From Trema orientale (taxonomy: Eukaryota > Streptophyta > Magnoliopsida > Rosales > Cannabaceae), in contig JXTC01000030.1 of assembly GCA_002914845.1 (NCBI GenBank), forward strand, positions 730,815 to 794,814: a DNA stretch of 64,000 bases. The letters are read 5' to 3'. The notes beneath the pieces were generated by a model. The model had not been told where the DNA came from. It did no database searches and worked only from the letters and a program-made list of their open reading frames with translations. This document shows positions 34,227 to 45,332 of this stretch, one piece after another. The number at the start of each line of letters is the position of its first letter. The stretch's first letter is position 1. A program made the translations under genes and the position numbers.

Positions 34227-36044
34227 ATGCTGAGAATTTGTTCGAAACATGTTTTCGTGACCAGTGGACAGAAAACTATTCGAGGTAACATGTTTTCTCC
34301 TCCTGTTATTATTATTCATTTAATCATTCGAGGTAACATGTTTTCTCCTCCTGCTCCTACTTTTGTCCATACTCATTCCCAAGCTTCTCCTCAAAGATAC
34401 AAAACCAAAGATGATATACATGTAAGTAGTCTTGAAGATGCTCTTACCTTATTTGATGGGATGCTCTACACGCGTCCTCTGCCTTCTGTTGTGCGCTTTA
34501 GTCAGTTGTTGGGTAGACTTGTGAGAATGAAGCACTATTCCACAGTTGTTTCTTTATATAGGCAATTAGATCTTGCTGGAATCCAGAATGATGCATATGT
34601 TCTTAACATTTTGATTAATTGCTTCTCTCATTTGAAGCATATGATGCCCTTCAGTCTATCTGTTTCGGGGAAATTGATTAAATTTGGTTATGAAATGAAT
34701 ACCGTTACCCTCAATACTCTACTCAAGGGATTTTTGCTTGAGGGGAAGACTGATGAGGCGCAAGAATGCTATCGTAAATTGGTTGCGCAAGGTTGTAAGC
34801 CTAATTTATTTACTTATAACATATTACTAGATGGGTTTTGTAAGATGGGTAACACTCCTGCAGCTGTTCTGTTGCTAAGGGAAATGGAAAAAAAATTAGT
34901 CAAGCCTAACATTGTTTCCTATAACACGATTATTGACGGTCTCTGCAAGGATGGCTTAGTTGTTGACGCTGTGGACATCTTCTCAAAAATGATGAGGAGA
35001 GGTGTTGTTCCAGATGTCATTACCTACACCACCTTGATACATGGAGCGAGCTTGATAGGCCAGTGGAAAGAGGCAATAAGGATATTTAATCTAATGGTTC
35101 GTCAAAACATTACCCCCAATGTACGTACTTTTACTGTATTGGTTGATATGCTCGGCAAAGAGGGCGAGGTAGCAAAGGCACAAAGAGTGATTGATATTAT
35201 GATTCAAAGAGGCATCAGACCTGATGACTTCACTTATAATTCGCTCATGGACGGTTACTGTTTGCGAGGAGAAATTGACGAGGCAAGGAAGGTGTTTGAT
35301 ATGATTAGGAAAGATTGTGCAAGTAGTTTGCATGGTTGTAGTATTTTAATCAATGGGTATTGTAAGAGTAAGAGGATAGAAGAGGCTCTTGTATTGTTTC
35401 AAGAAATGTCTTCAAAGGGATTTACTCTGGACGTTGTTACTTATACCACCCTTATTGGTGGTTTGTGTGCAGTAGGGAGAACCCATGCTGCTCAAGAGCT
35501 ACTTTTGGAGATGCAAGCTAACAGCCAATTTCCAGATATTCAAACTTATGCTACTTTACTTGATGGCCTATGCAATTATGGACAATTGGAGGAGGCAATG
35601 ACATTATTTCAAGACATGGAAGAAAGGAAGTTACCACTAAATATAGTTGTCTACACTATCCTCATTGGAGGTATGTTTAAAGCTGGAGACTTCGCAGGTG
35701 CAAAGAATCTCTTTTGCAAATTATCATCAAAAGGCTTACAACCTAATGTTAGGACTTATACAGTAATGATTGATGGACTTCTTAGAGGGGGGCTTGTAGG
35801 TGAAGCTATAAATTTGTTTCTTGAAATGGAAGAAAATGGTTGCCCTCCAAGCAGTTGTACTTATAATTTAATGATCCGGGGACTTGTCCATAATCATGAG
35901 ACATCAAGAGGAGTGAAATTTACTAATGAAATGGTGAAAAGGGGTTTCTCTGCAGATGCTTCAACTTTTGAGTTTTTTGTTAATATGATATCTGCTGGTA
36001 AACTAGATCCTTCTTTGCAACCAGTGATCCGAAAGGACTTATGA
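34227..36044 (+). CDS. RFL-type P-class pentatricopeptide repeat protein
   Basis: Intact intronless gene, 605 aa. After an N-terminal region lacking PPRs (about 1-87, basic, presumably an organelle presequence) come 14 tandem PPR motifs of about 35 aa and a partial fifteenth. Examples are TVTLNTLLKGFLLEGKTDEA, IVSYNTIIDGLCKDG, VITYTTLIHGAS, VRTFTVLVDMLGKEGEVAKA and VVTYTTLIGGLCAVG. No E, DYW or SMR domain, so it is P-class. The wording matches the Restorer-of-fertility-like clade, whose members bind and process mitochondrial transcripts. The exact target is unknown. A 48-bp in-frame tandem duplication at 34278-34373 repeats IRGNMFSPP in the presequence. A pseudogene at 15.9 kb and a truncated copy at 37.2 kb share its 3' flank. 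Two MITEs sit in its upstream region. Confidence 0.93.
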   Translation: MLRICSKHVFVTSGQKTIRGNMFSPPVIIIHLIIRGNMFSPPAPTFVHTHSQASPQRYKTKDDIHVSSLEDALTLFDGMLYTRPLPSVVRFSQLLGRLVRMKHYSTVVSLYRQLDLAGIQNDAYVLNILINCFSHLKHMMPFSLSVSGKLIKFGYEMNTVTLNTLLKGFLLEGKTDEAQECYRKLVAQGCKPNLFTYNILLDGFCKMGNTPAAVLLLREMEKKLVKPNIVSYNTIIDGLCKDGLVVDAVDIFSKMMRRGVVPDVITYTTLIHGASLIGQWKEAIRIFNLMVRQNITPNVRTFTVLVDMLGKEGEVAKAQRVIDIMIQRGIRPDDFTYNSLMDGYCLRGEIDEARKVFDMIRKDCASSLHGCSILINGYCKSKRIEEALVLFQEMSSKGFTLDVVTYTTLIGGLCAVGRTHAAQELLLEMQANSQFPDIQTYATLLDGLCNYGQLEEAMTLFQDMEERKLPLNIVVYTILIGGMFKAGDFAGAKNLFCKLSSKGLQPNVRTYTVMIDGLLRGGLVGEAINLFLEMEENGCPPSSCTYNLMIRGLVHNHETSRGVKFTNEMVKRGFSADASTFEFFVNMISAGKLDPSLQPVIRKDL

Positions 36045-36935
36045 GTTATATTTTTTGTGTTTTAAAGTTGTTTTCATTATCATATGAAAATTTTAGTTAT
36101 CTTTCCATGGCATTCATATGTATGTTCATTTAACTATTCGATTTAGATAAGCTTTGGACTGTAGACGGAAAACAACATCTGTGAATATTTAACATGCTTT
36201 TGAGTTTTTATTTGGGTAGCCTCTTGACTCGTTTTATGTTAGTTTCTGTAGGCAGTCAGGACATAGTACTCTACTTTTAGTATATTCCGATTTCTATGCT
36301 TTAGATCATGGGCTTCTTACTGTTGCGCTCTGAGATAAGACTTATTTTGTCCTATTGTGTCCGAATATTTCTGTTTGTGCTTTTGAATCATGAAGTTCGT
36401 GAAAAAATAAAAATAAAAAATTGTATTGGTAGATAAAGCAGGAGAAGTTGTTATGGTACTGACTAGAAAGTTTTTAAGTAGATTTGTTAAATACAAGTAT
36501 GTGATTATTTTTTAGATTGGTCGCATCTTTGAACATTCTCCATATCCAGAGAAAAAACAACTTTATTTGCAACAGCCTGTTAAGTTTCCGGACAGATATT
36601 ACGAGAAAGAAGGATTATGTAATTTGTAAATCAGGATCAGTTACTGCATATTAACTTGAGAGATATTATCTTTTTACTTGTGGAATGGCGAAGATGCTCC
36701 AATACATGTTAAAGATACATATTTTTAGGTGAGAAGATCAATCTTTTTCTTTCTTTGTTGCTTGAGTTTTCTCTCTGTTTCATGCATTTATTGATCTTCC
36801 TAGCCTTTTTCTGCCGTGCTTTTATACTTTTTTAGTGACATTTTACTCTCTTTGCTCAAAATTTTCTCCAGAGTAAGCAAAATAAAGATCGAGGTTTGAA
36901 AACTCTTGAAAAGTTACTTGTTTACTAGAGAAAGA
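36045..36935. other. 3' flank of PPR gene, shared with other copies
   Basis: 36045-36410 matches 37570-37930 and the reverse of 15585-15890, showing that the duplications included several hundred bases after the stop codon. 36411-36935 shows no gene. Confidence 0.6.
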
Positions 36936-37146
36936 ATGAACCAAATCATTAAAGCACTTGCTGGATTTATATCTTATCTCACTGTTAAGTCCGTTAGTCT
37001 TACGTCCAAGGTAGTTCATTGAACTTGGTTACACGCATCGATGACACAAGACCAACCCTTTCCACCGAGTAGGCAAGTGCATATGTAAGATTTTTCACAC
37101 CCTCTCTACAGTACTAAAAGCATGTTTACAGTCGACTCGATTGTGA
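36936..37146 (-). pseudogene. Displaced copy of exon 5 of the Rossmann-fold gene at 40-44 kb
   Basis: Read on minus, this matches 42413-42688: flanking intron 4 remnant, exon 5 and the start of intron 5. The translation EGVKNL, VSSMRVTKFNELPW parallels EGVKNL, VSSIGVTKFNELPW of the intact gene, with scattered substitutions. The donor GTAAGACTAACGG is retained. Only one exon is present, so it is a relic, not a gene. It lies between the intact PPR gene and the truncated PPR copy. Confidence 0.85.
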
Positions 37147-37227
37147 AAAAAAAAAATACCTATTAGATAATGATCATATATATATATATGGTTAATTCAA
37201 TGACGGGAATTATCTGGTGAGAACTTC

Positions 37228-37568
37228 CAAATATTCGAACTTATGCTACTTAACTTAATGGCTTATGCAATCATGGACAATTGGAGGAGGCAATGACATT
37301 ATTTCTAGACATGGAAAGGAAGAAGTTACCACTAAATATAGTTGTCTACACTATCCTCATTGGAGGCATGTTAAAGGCTGGAGACTTCACAGGTGCAAAG
37401 AATCTCTTTTGCAAATTGTCATTAGAAGGCTTACAACCTAATGTGAGGACTTGCACAATTATGATTAATGGACTTCTTCAAGGAGGCTTCGTAGGCGAAG
37501 CCATTAATTTGTTTCGTGAAATGAAAGAAAATGGATGCCCCCCAACAGCTGCACAACCAGTGATCTAA
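37228..37568 (+). pseudogene. Truncated PPR copy
   Basis: Homologous to the last third of the PPR gene at 34227-36044. It opens within a motif (PNIRTYAT, then a stop, then LNGLCNHGQLEEAM), continues LPLNIVVYTILIGGMLKAGD and LQPNVRTCTIMINGLLQGG, and reaches ENGCPPT. About 150 bases are then deleted and the sequence resumes at AAQPVI, where CGA (Arg) of the intact gene has become TAA or equivalent. The 5' two thirds are absent. The 3' flank is shared with the intact gene. Confidence 0.85.
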
Positions 37569-38081
37569 ATGGATATGTGAGTTGTATATTTGTCTGTTAA
37601 ATGTGTATTTGTTGTCCCGTGAAAAAATGCGATGCGAGGCATTCGTATGTACGTTCTTTCTAACAATCTGATTTGGATAAATTGTTGACTGTAGAAGAAA
37701 ATAACGTCTGTTAATATATAATGTGTTTTTTAGTTCTCTTTTAAAAAGGTTTCTCGAGTGGTTTTATGTTAGTTTCTATAGGCACTGAAGACCAATTATT
37801 CTATTCTTCAGTATATTCTTCTCTATATACTTTTCGATCAAGGGCTTCTTATCGTTGCACGCTGGGATAGGAGTTTGCCTAGTTGCTCTGAGTATTTTGC
37901 TTTGTGCGTTTAACTCATGAAGTTCATAAAAAGAAATTAATTGTCATGCTAAATTAACCATTCTAAAATTGTAACAAAAATTTAATGGAATATATTATTA
38001 ACATTGTACATCAAGTTAGTGGAGAAGGAAAATGATAAAGGTTGATAAGTATTTAGCCCCTTTTTTGAAAAGAAAACCTCA

Positions 38082-38185
38082 ATTTGTTGTTTTTTTTTTT
38101 ACCGACACTGGCTGTGTGGGAAATTGAACTCTAGATCTTAATATTGAAGGCAAGTATAGTTACCAATTAAGCTAAGTTTGACCAT
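38082..38185 (-). mobile_element. Short tRNA-derived SINE with 12-bp target duplication
   Basis: On minus: TTAGCTTAATTGGTAAC (A box), GAGTTCAATTTCC (B box), and a poly(A) tail (T-tract 38090-38100 on plus). Flanked by AAGAAAACCTCA at 38070-38081 and 38186-38197. Different family from the SINE at 38306. Inserted just beyond the LINE stop codon at 38204. Confidence 0.75.
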
Positions 38186-38203
38186 AAGAAAACCTCATCT
38201 CTA

Positions 38204-39870
38204 TTAGACCAAAGAATCAATACAATCAGAAATGACCACAGGAGCAAACCAATCGGGAGTTTCCTCCAGCCAAACAAAAGAGCCTAGGTGGGGAATGGCC
38301 CACTTTTTTTTTTTTTTTTTTTTTAAAGTGGGGCTTAACTAATGACCTTCACTTATTACAAATTAAAGAAAAATACCTACTACTACTCAATCCCCATCCC
38401 ACCTCATTAGGGATAATAGGTTTTCACGCCTACCCCCGGTGTGACTCGAACCCAGGACCGAGATTCCAGGTATGGGTGCTCTTACCACTTGAGCTAACCC
38501 ACTTCGTCATGTGGGGAATGGCCCACTTGGCTATATAATGAGCAACTTTGTTGCAGTTATGCTCAACATAAAAAACAAACTTATCAACATCAGGAAACAT
38601 ATATTTAATATCAGAAAGAATCAAGCCTAATTCAGTTTCAGGGAGACAAGTCCCTTTAAGCAGCTTCACTTCTGTCAAACTGTCCGATTCAATCACCACA
38701 GGACAGAGACCAGCATCTTTAGCATTAGAAACACCTTCTCTAATATCCATAGCTTCAGCCAAATATACATCCTTCATACCAGTCCCTCCAAAAGCAGAAA
38801 TCATCATGATATCACCCTTACAGTTTCGCACCACAGAGCCAAAGACCAATCTGTAAACAATTGTCAACAGCTGCATGACAATTCAACTTGTATATGTCAC
38901 TGCTTGGAGCTTGCCATTTTGAAACCGGATGGAGATTCTCACAACAAAAAGACCTCCGAGGCTGCAAATCTTGCATAAACTCTCCAACTCGGTCAATCAA
39001 AGTCCCTGGGCTTCTTCTGCAACCACCATGGAGTTCAGAGTTCCTTTCAAACCACGAGGACAAAATTAAAACAAAGGTCCTCATTCGAAAAGACTACCCC
39101 CATATCAAAAACAAAATCCATACAAGAATCAGCTCTAGAAAATTAGAAATAGCCCTTAGCTCATCCGTATACCTGCGAAACCACATATCTCCAACAAAGC
39201 AGCAATCTATCAAAACATGACAACTTGTTTCCACACCATTCTTATACACATGACAAGTTTCCACCAAAGAGATATTTTCTTCGAAGAAGGTTGCTGTTAA
39301 TGTCCATACAAGCTCTCCTAATGAATATCTCCACTTTGTTAGGAATGTGAAGTTTCCAAAATCTTCTCCACCATCCATTTCTGCCAATGGAACAAGAAGG
39401 TTTTAACCTGCTCCTACTTAACACAACAGCCTTGTATCCACTTTTAACCGTATACTCCCCTTTCCTATCAAAATGCCAGATAATAGATTCAGCTCTATTT
39501 GTTATACTAAGAGGCAAACTAAGAATAATCCCAGCATCCTTGGGACAAAAACTCGTTTTAATCAGATCTGTATTCCACCTTACAAGACCAAACATTAAAA
39601 TCCGCCACCACCAAATTATCATCTAATACTCTAGGGGAAATAACCCTGAAAGAGTGAGAACTAGGCAGCCACTTATCATCATAAACCCGAACAAATAGCC
39701 CATTTCCAATTCTCAATCTAGTCCCAAACTCATAAAATTTCCATACCCCAGCACAAACTTTTCCACAAATAAGATGCATTTCTACCACAATTACTGTTCA
39801 AAAGGTGTGGCGAGGAAAATACCTTGCTTTTAAAACTGCATTGGAAACTTGTTGGTAGAAGTCATTGGAA
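38204..39870 (-). mobile_element. 5'-truncated, decayed LINE (L1-like) ORF2 3' part
   Basis: Minus-strand translation in several frames gives, in order: the end of the reverse transcriptase region (KARYFPRHTF, RLRIGNGLFVRVYDDKWLP), a zinc-binding linker (IIWHFDRKGEYTVKSGYKAV, LHIPNKVEIFIRRACMDI) and an RNase H-like domain (EAMDIREGVSNAKDAGLCPV, VIESDSLTEVKLL, FYVEHNCNKVAHYIAKWAIP). The last exon-like stretch FVWLEETPDWFAPVVISDC ends at a natural TAA at 38204. Multiple frameshifts make it dead. It is interrupted by the SINE at 38306-38510. Confidence 0.88.
38306..38510 (-). mobile_element. tRNA-derived SINE inserted in the LINE, 18-bp target duplication
   Basis: On minus: GGGTTAGCTCAAGTGG (A box), GGGTTCGAGTCACACC (B box), a body ending CATTAGTTAAGCCCCAC, then poly(A) (T-tract 38306-38324 on plus). 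Perfect flanking repeat GTGGGGAATGGCCCACTT at 38288-38305 and 38511-38528. Removing the insert and one repeat restores the LINE reading frame (AKWAIPHLGSFVWLEE), which confirms the insertion. Same family as 1739-1905. Confidence 0.93.
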
Positions 39871-40269
39871 ATTAAGCTTCAAAATGGGATGAATAATCAA
39901 TTATAGAAAGGGTGAAGTGTCAGTACCTATATGTTCCAGCAAGCTGTTCCACTTGTCAAGTTTAATTGACAAGTAGCTATATCAAGTTATTAACAACTAA
40001 AAAAGGAAAAAAGAACAGAGAAAACTCTGAGATGTAGTCCAGAAGTGAAACGACATACAATCCCTGTAAATTACATTTATGAGTAACAAATGCCAAGAGA
40101 AAGAAAAACTTAAAGTGTACTACTAATTTTAATAGAGACATACAAAAATAACAGGTGCAATGGTTATATACAACTTATTAGCAGTAATATGATACATGAA
40201 GTTTACTCTTTGGAACAATAACTTTTATATATACACAGGGGAGGGCCATATGAAATGTGAATTTTGCTA
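39871..40269. other. Spacer and 3'UTR of the Rossmann-fold gene
   Basis: No coding signal. The part next to 40270 is the presumed 3'UTR of the leftward-reading gene. Confidence 0.4.
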
Positions 40270-40879
40270 TTAGGCTTGTGCAGCTTCAAACAGTTCTCGC
40301 CACTTCTGCTGGTCATTTCCTGGGCCTTCTCCCTACATAAAAGAATAGATGTTAAGGTTGATTAATTTATCTACATGACAATATAATTCATATCTTTAGA
40401 TGCATATTTTGTTGTAGAGCCACTATTAATAATCATCTAGAGCATTACCTCAACTGAGTTGATTTCATAAATTTTGCCTTGAGTGGTTTCTATGTCCAGT
40501 GCTTGTATGCAAGCTTCAGCTACAACGAGTCTACTAACCTCACCAACTAGTTTATCTCCTGCAAACCAATTTTTGTACGTTTGTTAAATAAAAGATATGT
40601 CGATAAAAAAAGTTTTTGACAGTATTAAGAATTTACATAATAGCTCGTAGTTGCTCGGAAAATAAACATTTAACTAGTAAATAGAGGGGGATAAAGCTCC
40701 AGGTGCATCTTATGGCTCCAGGAAAATAATAATAAACATCCTTGAGTCATCAAAAGAGAATCGATAGACCAAAAGACAATGACACTAAAATTATGTCCCT
40801 TTTTCATAATCTTAATCTGAACCACCAGTTAGGATCTAATAAATGCTCACCAACCTTACTATAACATTTCCAATTGCAG

Positions 40880-40913
<34 letters not shown>

Positions 40914-43900
40914 GTGTTGTATACACATTACATATGTAAACATATATATGTATATATTTACGAATACGTAATGAATGTCTCTCTGTAGTTGTACATGTGT
41001 TACATATGTAAATATGAATGTACATATTTAGGGATACATACTGACATTCTATATATTAATCCTTATAATACAATTCATTTTCCTTTCTGTTCAAGCGTTA
41101 TTCAGCAGGCCATATCCATGGCCTTTAAGCATACCATTATCAACTATTGTAGTCTGTCACTTGCAGCCTTTCTTGTCAAGTGTGATACAATTATCATGTT
41201 TTGTAGTCAGTTATCCACAGCCTCTCTCTCTCTCTCTCTCGCTCTCTCTCAGTTAAAGAAATAAGATTGTCTTTAACTCTCAGTTACTATCTCATAGAAG
41301 ACGTTATTTATTTAATCCATATTTTGTAGTTTTAAGCAAAATCCAAATTGTGGTATGGTATAAGAGACCCATGATTGAGCAACATCAATATGGTCTGAAG
41401 TCCACCCAATATGATAGAAGTGATAACAAAACAAGTTTCTGACATAAACTATCAAATACAACATACCTTGACCAATAAGAACTGCACGTCGTTGCCCCGC
41501 TGTAGCTTTGAGCAAAGTATTTAGATCATAGGATGTGTAAGGTCCATCAGTCAATCTACCAGGTCTGGCATGCATGTAATGACAAACAAACAAAAACTGA
41601 GAATATTAGAAACTTCCTGTTAGGCTTGACTCGTATCTATTTTCACTATGATAAATTTTGGCCTCTCAACGTAAAATACAGTCTCACAAAACCATTTTTC
41701 ACGAACCTGATTATTGTAAATGGTAGACCAGAATCACGGAGAAAATCCTCCCCCATCTTCTTATATTTAAGAACACCGAAGAGGTTCATAATGCTAATAG
41801 AAAGATACAAAACAAATAAATAAGTTGTCGATCCACGAAACTGCAAGTTTGATGCAGAAAATTGTAGTTGTCAATGAACGGAAAACCACTAGCTTGATTG
41901 GTATCCTAATTGAGTACATGTTACACTTTCAAAGAGCTAAGCTTTCGACAGATAGAATATCTATTGACATCTAACTCCTATACAAAAATATGATAATTCA
42001 GTCACGATTTAACCACAGACGTGTTAAACATGCCTTTTCAAATGTGTGTTGGTAAGATTTACTTTTGCTGAATGGTTGTAAAAGGACTCACGCAAAGCAT
42101 TCAACTAACTGGATCAAATGTCAATCTGCTAAGATGATCAGGAAGCCTTAAGTCTTTTGTTTTTATTTTTGAATAAAAAAAAAAAGAATAATTGAGTTCC
42201 TCAAATGAACCCAAAATACGCTAAGGACAGCAGAAACTAAGTCCAGGCTACACACAGGTATTACTAATCACTTTAGACCCGAAAAAACAATTTTCATCTG
42301 AAGTTATTGGCGAAATTTCCATCTTGGAAAGATAAAACTTTTAAAATCCTATAAAGTTGCATTATAAAGTTACATGTTAACTAGAAAACCATGCAAAGGG
42401 CCACTCATGTGAACCAAATCACTTAACACCTTTTATGTAATTATAAGCTCCAACAGATACAGAAGAGGATTGATTGCTAGATTTATAACTCACCGTTAGT
42501 CTTACCTCCACGGCAGTTCATTGAATTTGGTTACACCTATTGATGAAACAAGAACAACCCTTTTCACCGAGGAAGGAAGTGCAGCTATAAGATTTTTCAC
42601 ACCCTCCCAATCTTCAGAAAGTAAAAGTTAAAAGTTAAAACTTAAAAGTAACTAAAGCATATTTGTACTCAAGTTGTGAAGGACACTCCATGCACGATAT
42701 TTTTGTCTGTCTGTGTGTGATTTTCTTTTTTAGAAGGCACAAAAACGGTGGAACTCTATAACTCAAAAACATTTTGCATAGTACACGATGCAAATGCATA
42801 TCTACAAAGAAACACATTATTGATTTTGTTTCCATGCCAGAAAAACACATTATTGATTTTGTTTCCATGCCAGACTTAACACCATCACAAAAGCTAAAAG
42901 TCTAACTAGTTAAAGCTTACCTACTCTTTCAGGGGTGTTGTCTCCGTCCCACCGCTTAGAAGGAAAAGCGGTTGTTCCTGTACAGCAAATGACATGCGTG
43001 ACTCCCTGTGAAGTAAATTAGTTAAGGAATCACAATTATGAACATAAATTCCATGTCAAAAACAGCCACACAATTAAGTCACAAACCTCAAAAAAGGTTG
43101 GATCTAGATCTCCTGGGTTCCGTGTATCACCTTTGCATACCTATAAAGTTAAAAGAGTACTAAAATAGTAAGATCTTATTGCCTAACCCAAGAAAACATG
43201 TTTCAAGCAAGAAAGTTTGTTTGAACATAGTAAAATCAGTCAAAACAAGTAACCGCAAGCAATAAATCATGGGAAAAATCAACTAATCGATTCTGAAGAT
43301 AAAGGTATCTGCTACCTGTAATGTCTCTTCATCTTGTTCGCCAAATAACATTGCTGCTTTCTCGGGATCACGCAGCAATAGACGCGACTTGATATTCCGG
43401 TTGAGCAATGATGCTACTACCAATTGCCCTGAAAGGAACATAAAGGCAGTAAATTTCCATAGTTTCTTAACAAATCCCCAAAAGGGTATTTGTAGAACTG
43501 AAAATTTTGAGGAACCACTCATGTTCTTGACATGAAATTCCCAAGAACCAAAGTATTTCAATATCGAATTCACATACTTAACTCAAGCAACCACACAAAA
43601 AAAAGAACTACCTTAAGTTGCAATACAAAACCACAAATAACATACTTTTACACACACTCAATTCAAAACTATGGCATAGCATAAAGCAGTACAAGGTATA
43701 CATTTTTATACATACTATATAGTTTTTATGTAGCACAAGAATAGATGCAGGGTAAAAAGACTATAAGGCCCTACCAACGCCCCCAGTGCCTCCAACGACG
43801 AGAACGAGCCTAGAAGAAGAAGAAGGGGTAGTTATGGAATCATGGGTCGATTCTGAATTTGGGGATTGGATGACTTCCTCTCTTACAGCTCGAAGTGCCT

Positions 43901-44063
43901 GCGGTGACTCCCCTCTTGAGCTAGAAATGGCCGTCGAGTAATAACCACATTTTGAACGAAAACCAAGTGGTGGAAGAGCGAAAACAGGGACTTGTCGAGG
44001 GTGTTTTGGGAAATTTACAACTGGAAATTCTGGGTTTGGGCTGAACGAGAGTCGGGAAGCCAT
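40270..44063 (-). CDS. Atypical SDR / NAD(P)-binding Rossmann-fold protein, probably plastid
   Basis: Nine exons with GT-AG borders join in frame to about 334 aa: 44063-43775, 43428-43316, 43140-43087, 43005-42921, 42611-42506, 41793-41707, 41564-41467, 40558-40449 and 40332-40270. The first 85 residues are Ser/Pro/Arg-rich, like a chloroplast transit peptide. The Rossmann dinucleotide motif VLVVGGTGGVGQLV spans exons 1-2. Further landmarks are SRLLLRDPEKAAMLFG, VCKGDTRNPGDLDP, GVTHVICCTGTTAFPSKRWD, VDWEGVKNLI, VVLVSSIGVTKFNELPW, GVLKYKKMGEDFLRDSGLPF, TIIRPGRLTDGPYTSYDLN and ACIQALD. It belongs to the atypical short-chain dehydrogenase group with conserved plant plastid members; the substrate is unknown. 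The TyrxxxLys pair is represented by KYKKMGE. Start: ATG at 44063. Part of the gene (exon 5) is duplicated at 36936-37146. Confidence 0.93.
40880..40911. repeat. (CT)n microsatellite in intron 7 of the Rossmann-fold gene
   Basis: About 16 CT units. A second, interrupted (CT)n tract lies at 41221-41250 in the same intron, and the sequences before both (TGCAGCC and CACAGCC) are alike. The nearby stretches 40920-40970 and 40990-41040 are also repeats of each other (ACATATGTAAA). Confidence 0.9.
42810..42873. repeat. Perfect 31-bp tandem duplication in intron 4 of the Rossmann-fold gene
   Basis: AAACACATTATTGATTTTG followed by TTTCCATGCCAG occurs at 42810-42840 and again at 42843-42873. Confidence 0.9.
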
Positions 44064-45332
44064 GAGCAACACACAGCAATGGCAGGGAAGGGAAAGAACT
44101 AAGAAGAAAAGAAAATCTTTTTTTTTTTTTTTGGTACAAAATCAGTTTGTATTCATGTGGTTGTTAAATGTACAGACTTCGTAATTACCGATATTACCCC
44201 CAAGAGTATAATCATTATGGTTTATGATGCAATGTACGTTCGTCCTTCAGACAATATCTTATCTTGCAAATATAATTGATCAGATTTTTTTTATCATTAT
44301 TTTGAAAGAAAATTCTCGACCAGATATATTATTGCTCGTATTGTACTTTTGTATACGCAGCTATATATGCAATATTCATATAAATGTCAAAGGATTACTG
44401 AATTTCTGATAATCATGTTTAGTTTTCAAAAATCAAATACCAATTTTGTGTTATTGTTTAATACACCTTAAACAAATAGTGTGTGTATATATATTTTCGC
44501 CATTTGATATTCTTTTAAAAGAATAAGATTGATTACAATAAAACTTAGATAAATGGATGTTTGATAAATTAATAATTTTTGTTAAATAATAAAATCTTCT
44601 CATTCCAACAATTTTTTTTTTTAAACAATTTTCATTTTCGTAATTATGTTCTTTTTTAAAATATGCATCTAAAGTTTTTTTTTTTTAAAATATGCATCTA
44701 AACTTAAAATATGCATCTTAAGTTTAAAAAAAAAAACTTAAAATGGACTCAATTTCATCCTTAATTTTTTGCAATGCACACAGTACATTTGATATATTGG
44801 TTAGACTTTAGATTATACTTTGCTTCATCTGAAACTTGAAATTATGAAATTTTCTAGGCTTAGCCTAGCTAGGAAAGCAGAAGTATGGTTTTCATGTCAC
44901 TTGGAAAGTGATGTGAATATTATATTTCGAGATCATAAAATCGATGAGTATGTACGCATAACTGATATGTGTCAGGTGCATTCATAACGGTTTCTAAACA
45001 TGTGAATGTGAAAGAGTACTTTTCACGTAGATTACTAATCGATGCGTCTAATTTTTCAAGTTGGTTTTAAAGTGAGTTGAAAAGTAACAAAAAAGTTATT
45101 AAAAAGAAGTTTTTTATAGATATTTTCAGAATTATGGTCAGATCTGACTGCCTCTCACTATGGTTTGATCTAACAGCAATTATAATTACGGTTGTTTTGA
45201 TCACTCTTTTATCTTTAGGCTATTTAAAAATATGATTTGAAGAGTTTGTGAAAGATGGACAAGAAAAAGAGAGGAAAAGAAAAAAAAAAAAAAAGAAGAG
45301 AAAGAGAAAAAGGAAAATTAAAACTGAAAAAA
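44064..45332. other. 5' flank and spacer
   Basis: Presumed promoter of the Rossmann-fold gene at the left. 44640-44750 repeats TATGCATCTAAA/TTAAGTTT units with A/T runs. No gene recognised. Confidence 0.35.

Noticed and set aside
38306-38510. Possible tRNA gene (A and B boxes on minus)
   Set aside because: The cloverleaf is not closed, and the boxes are followed by a SINE body, poly(A) and an 18-bp target duplication.
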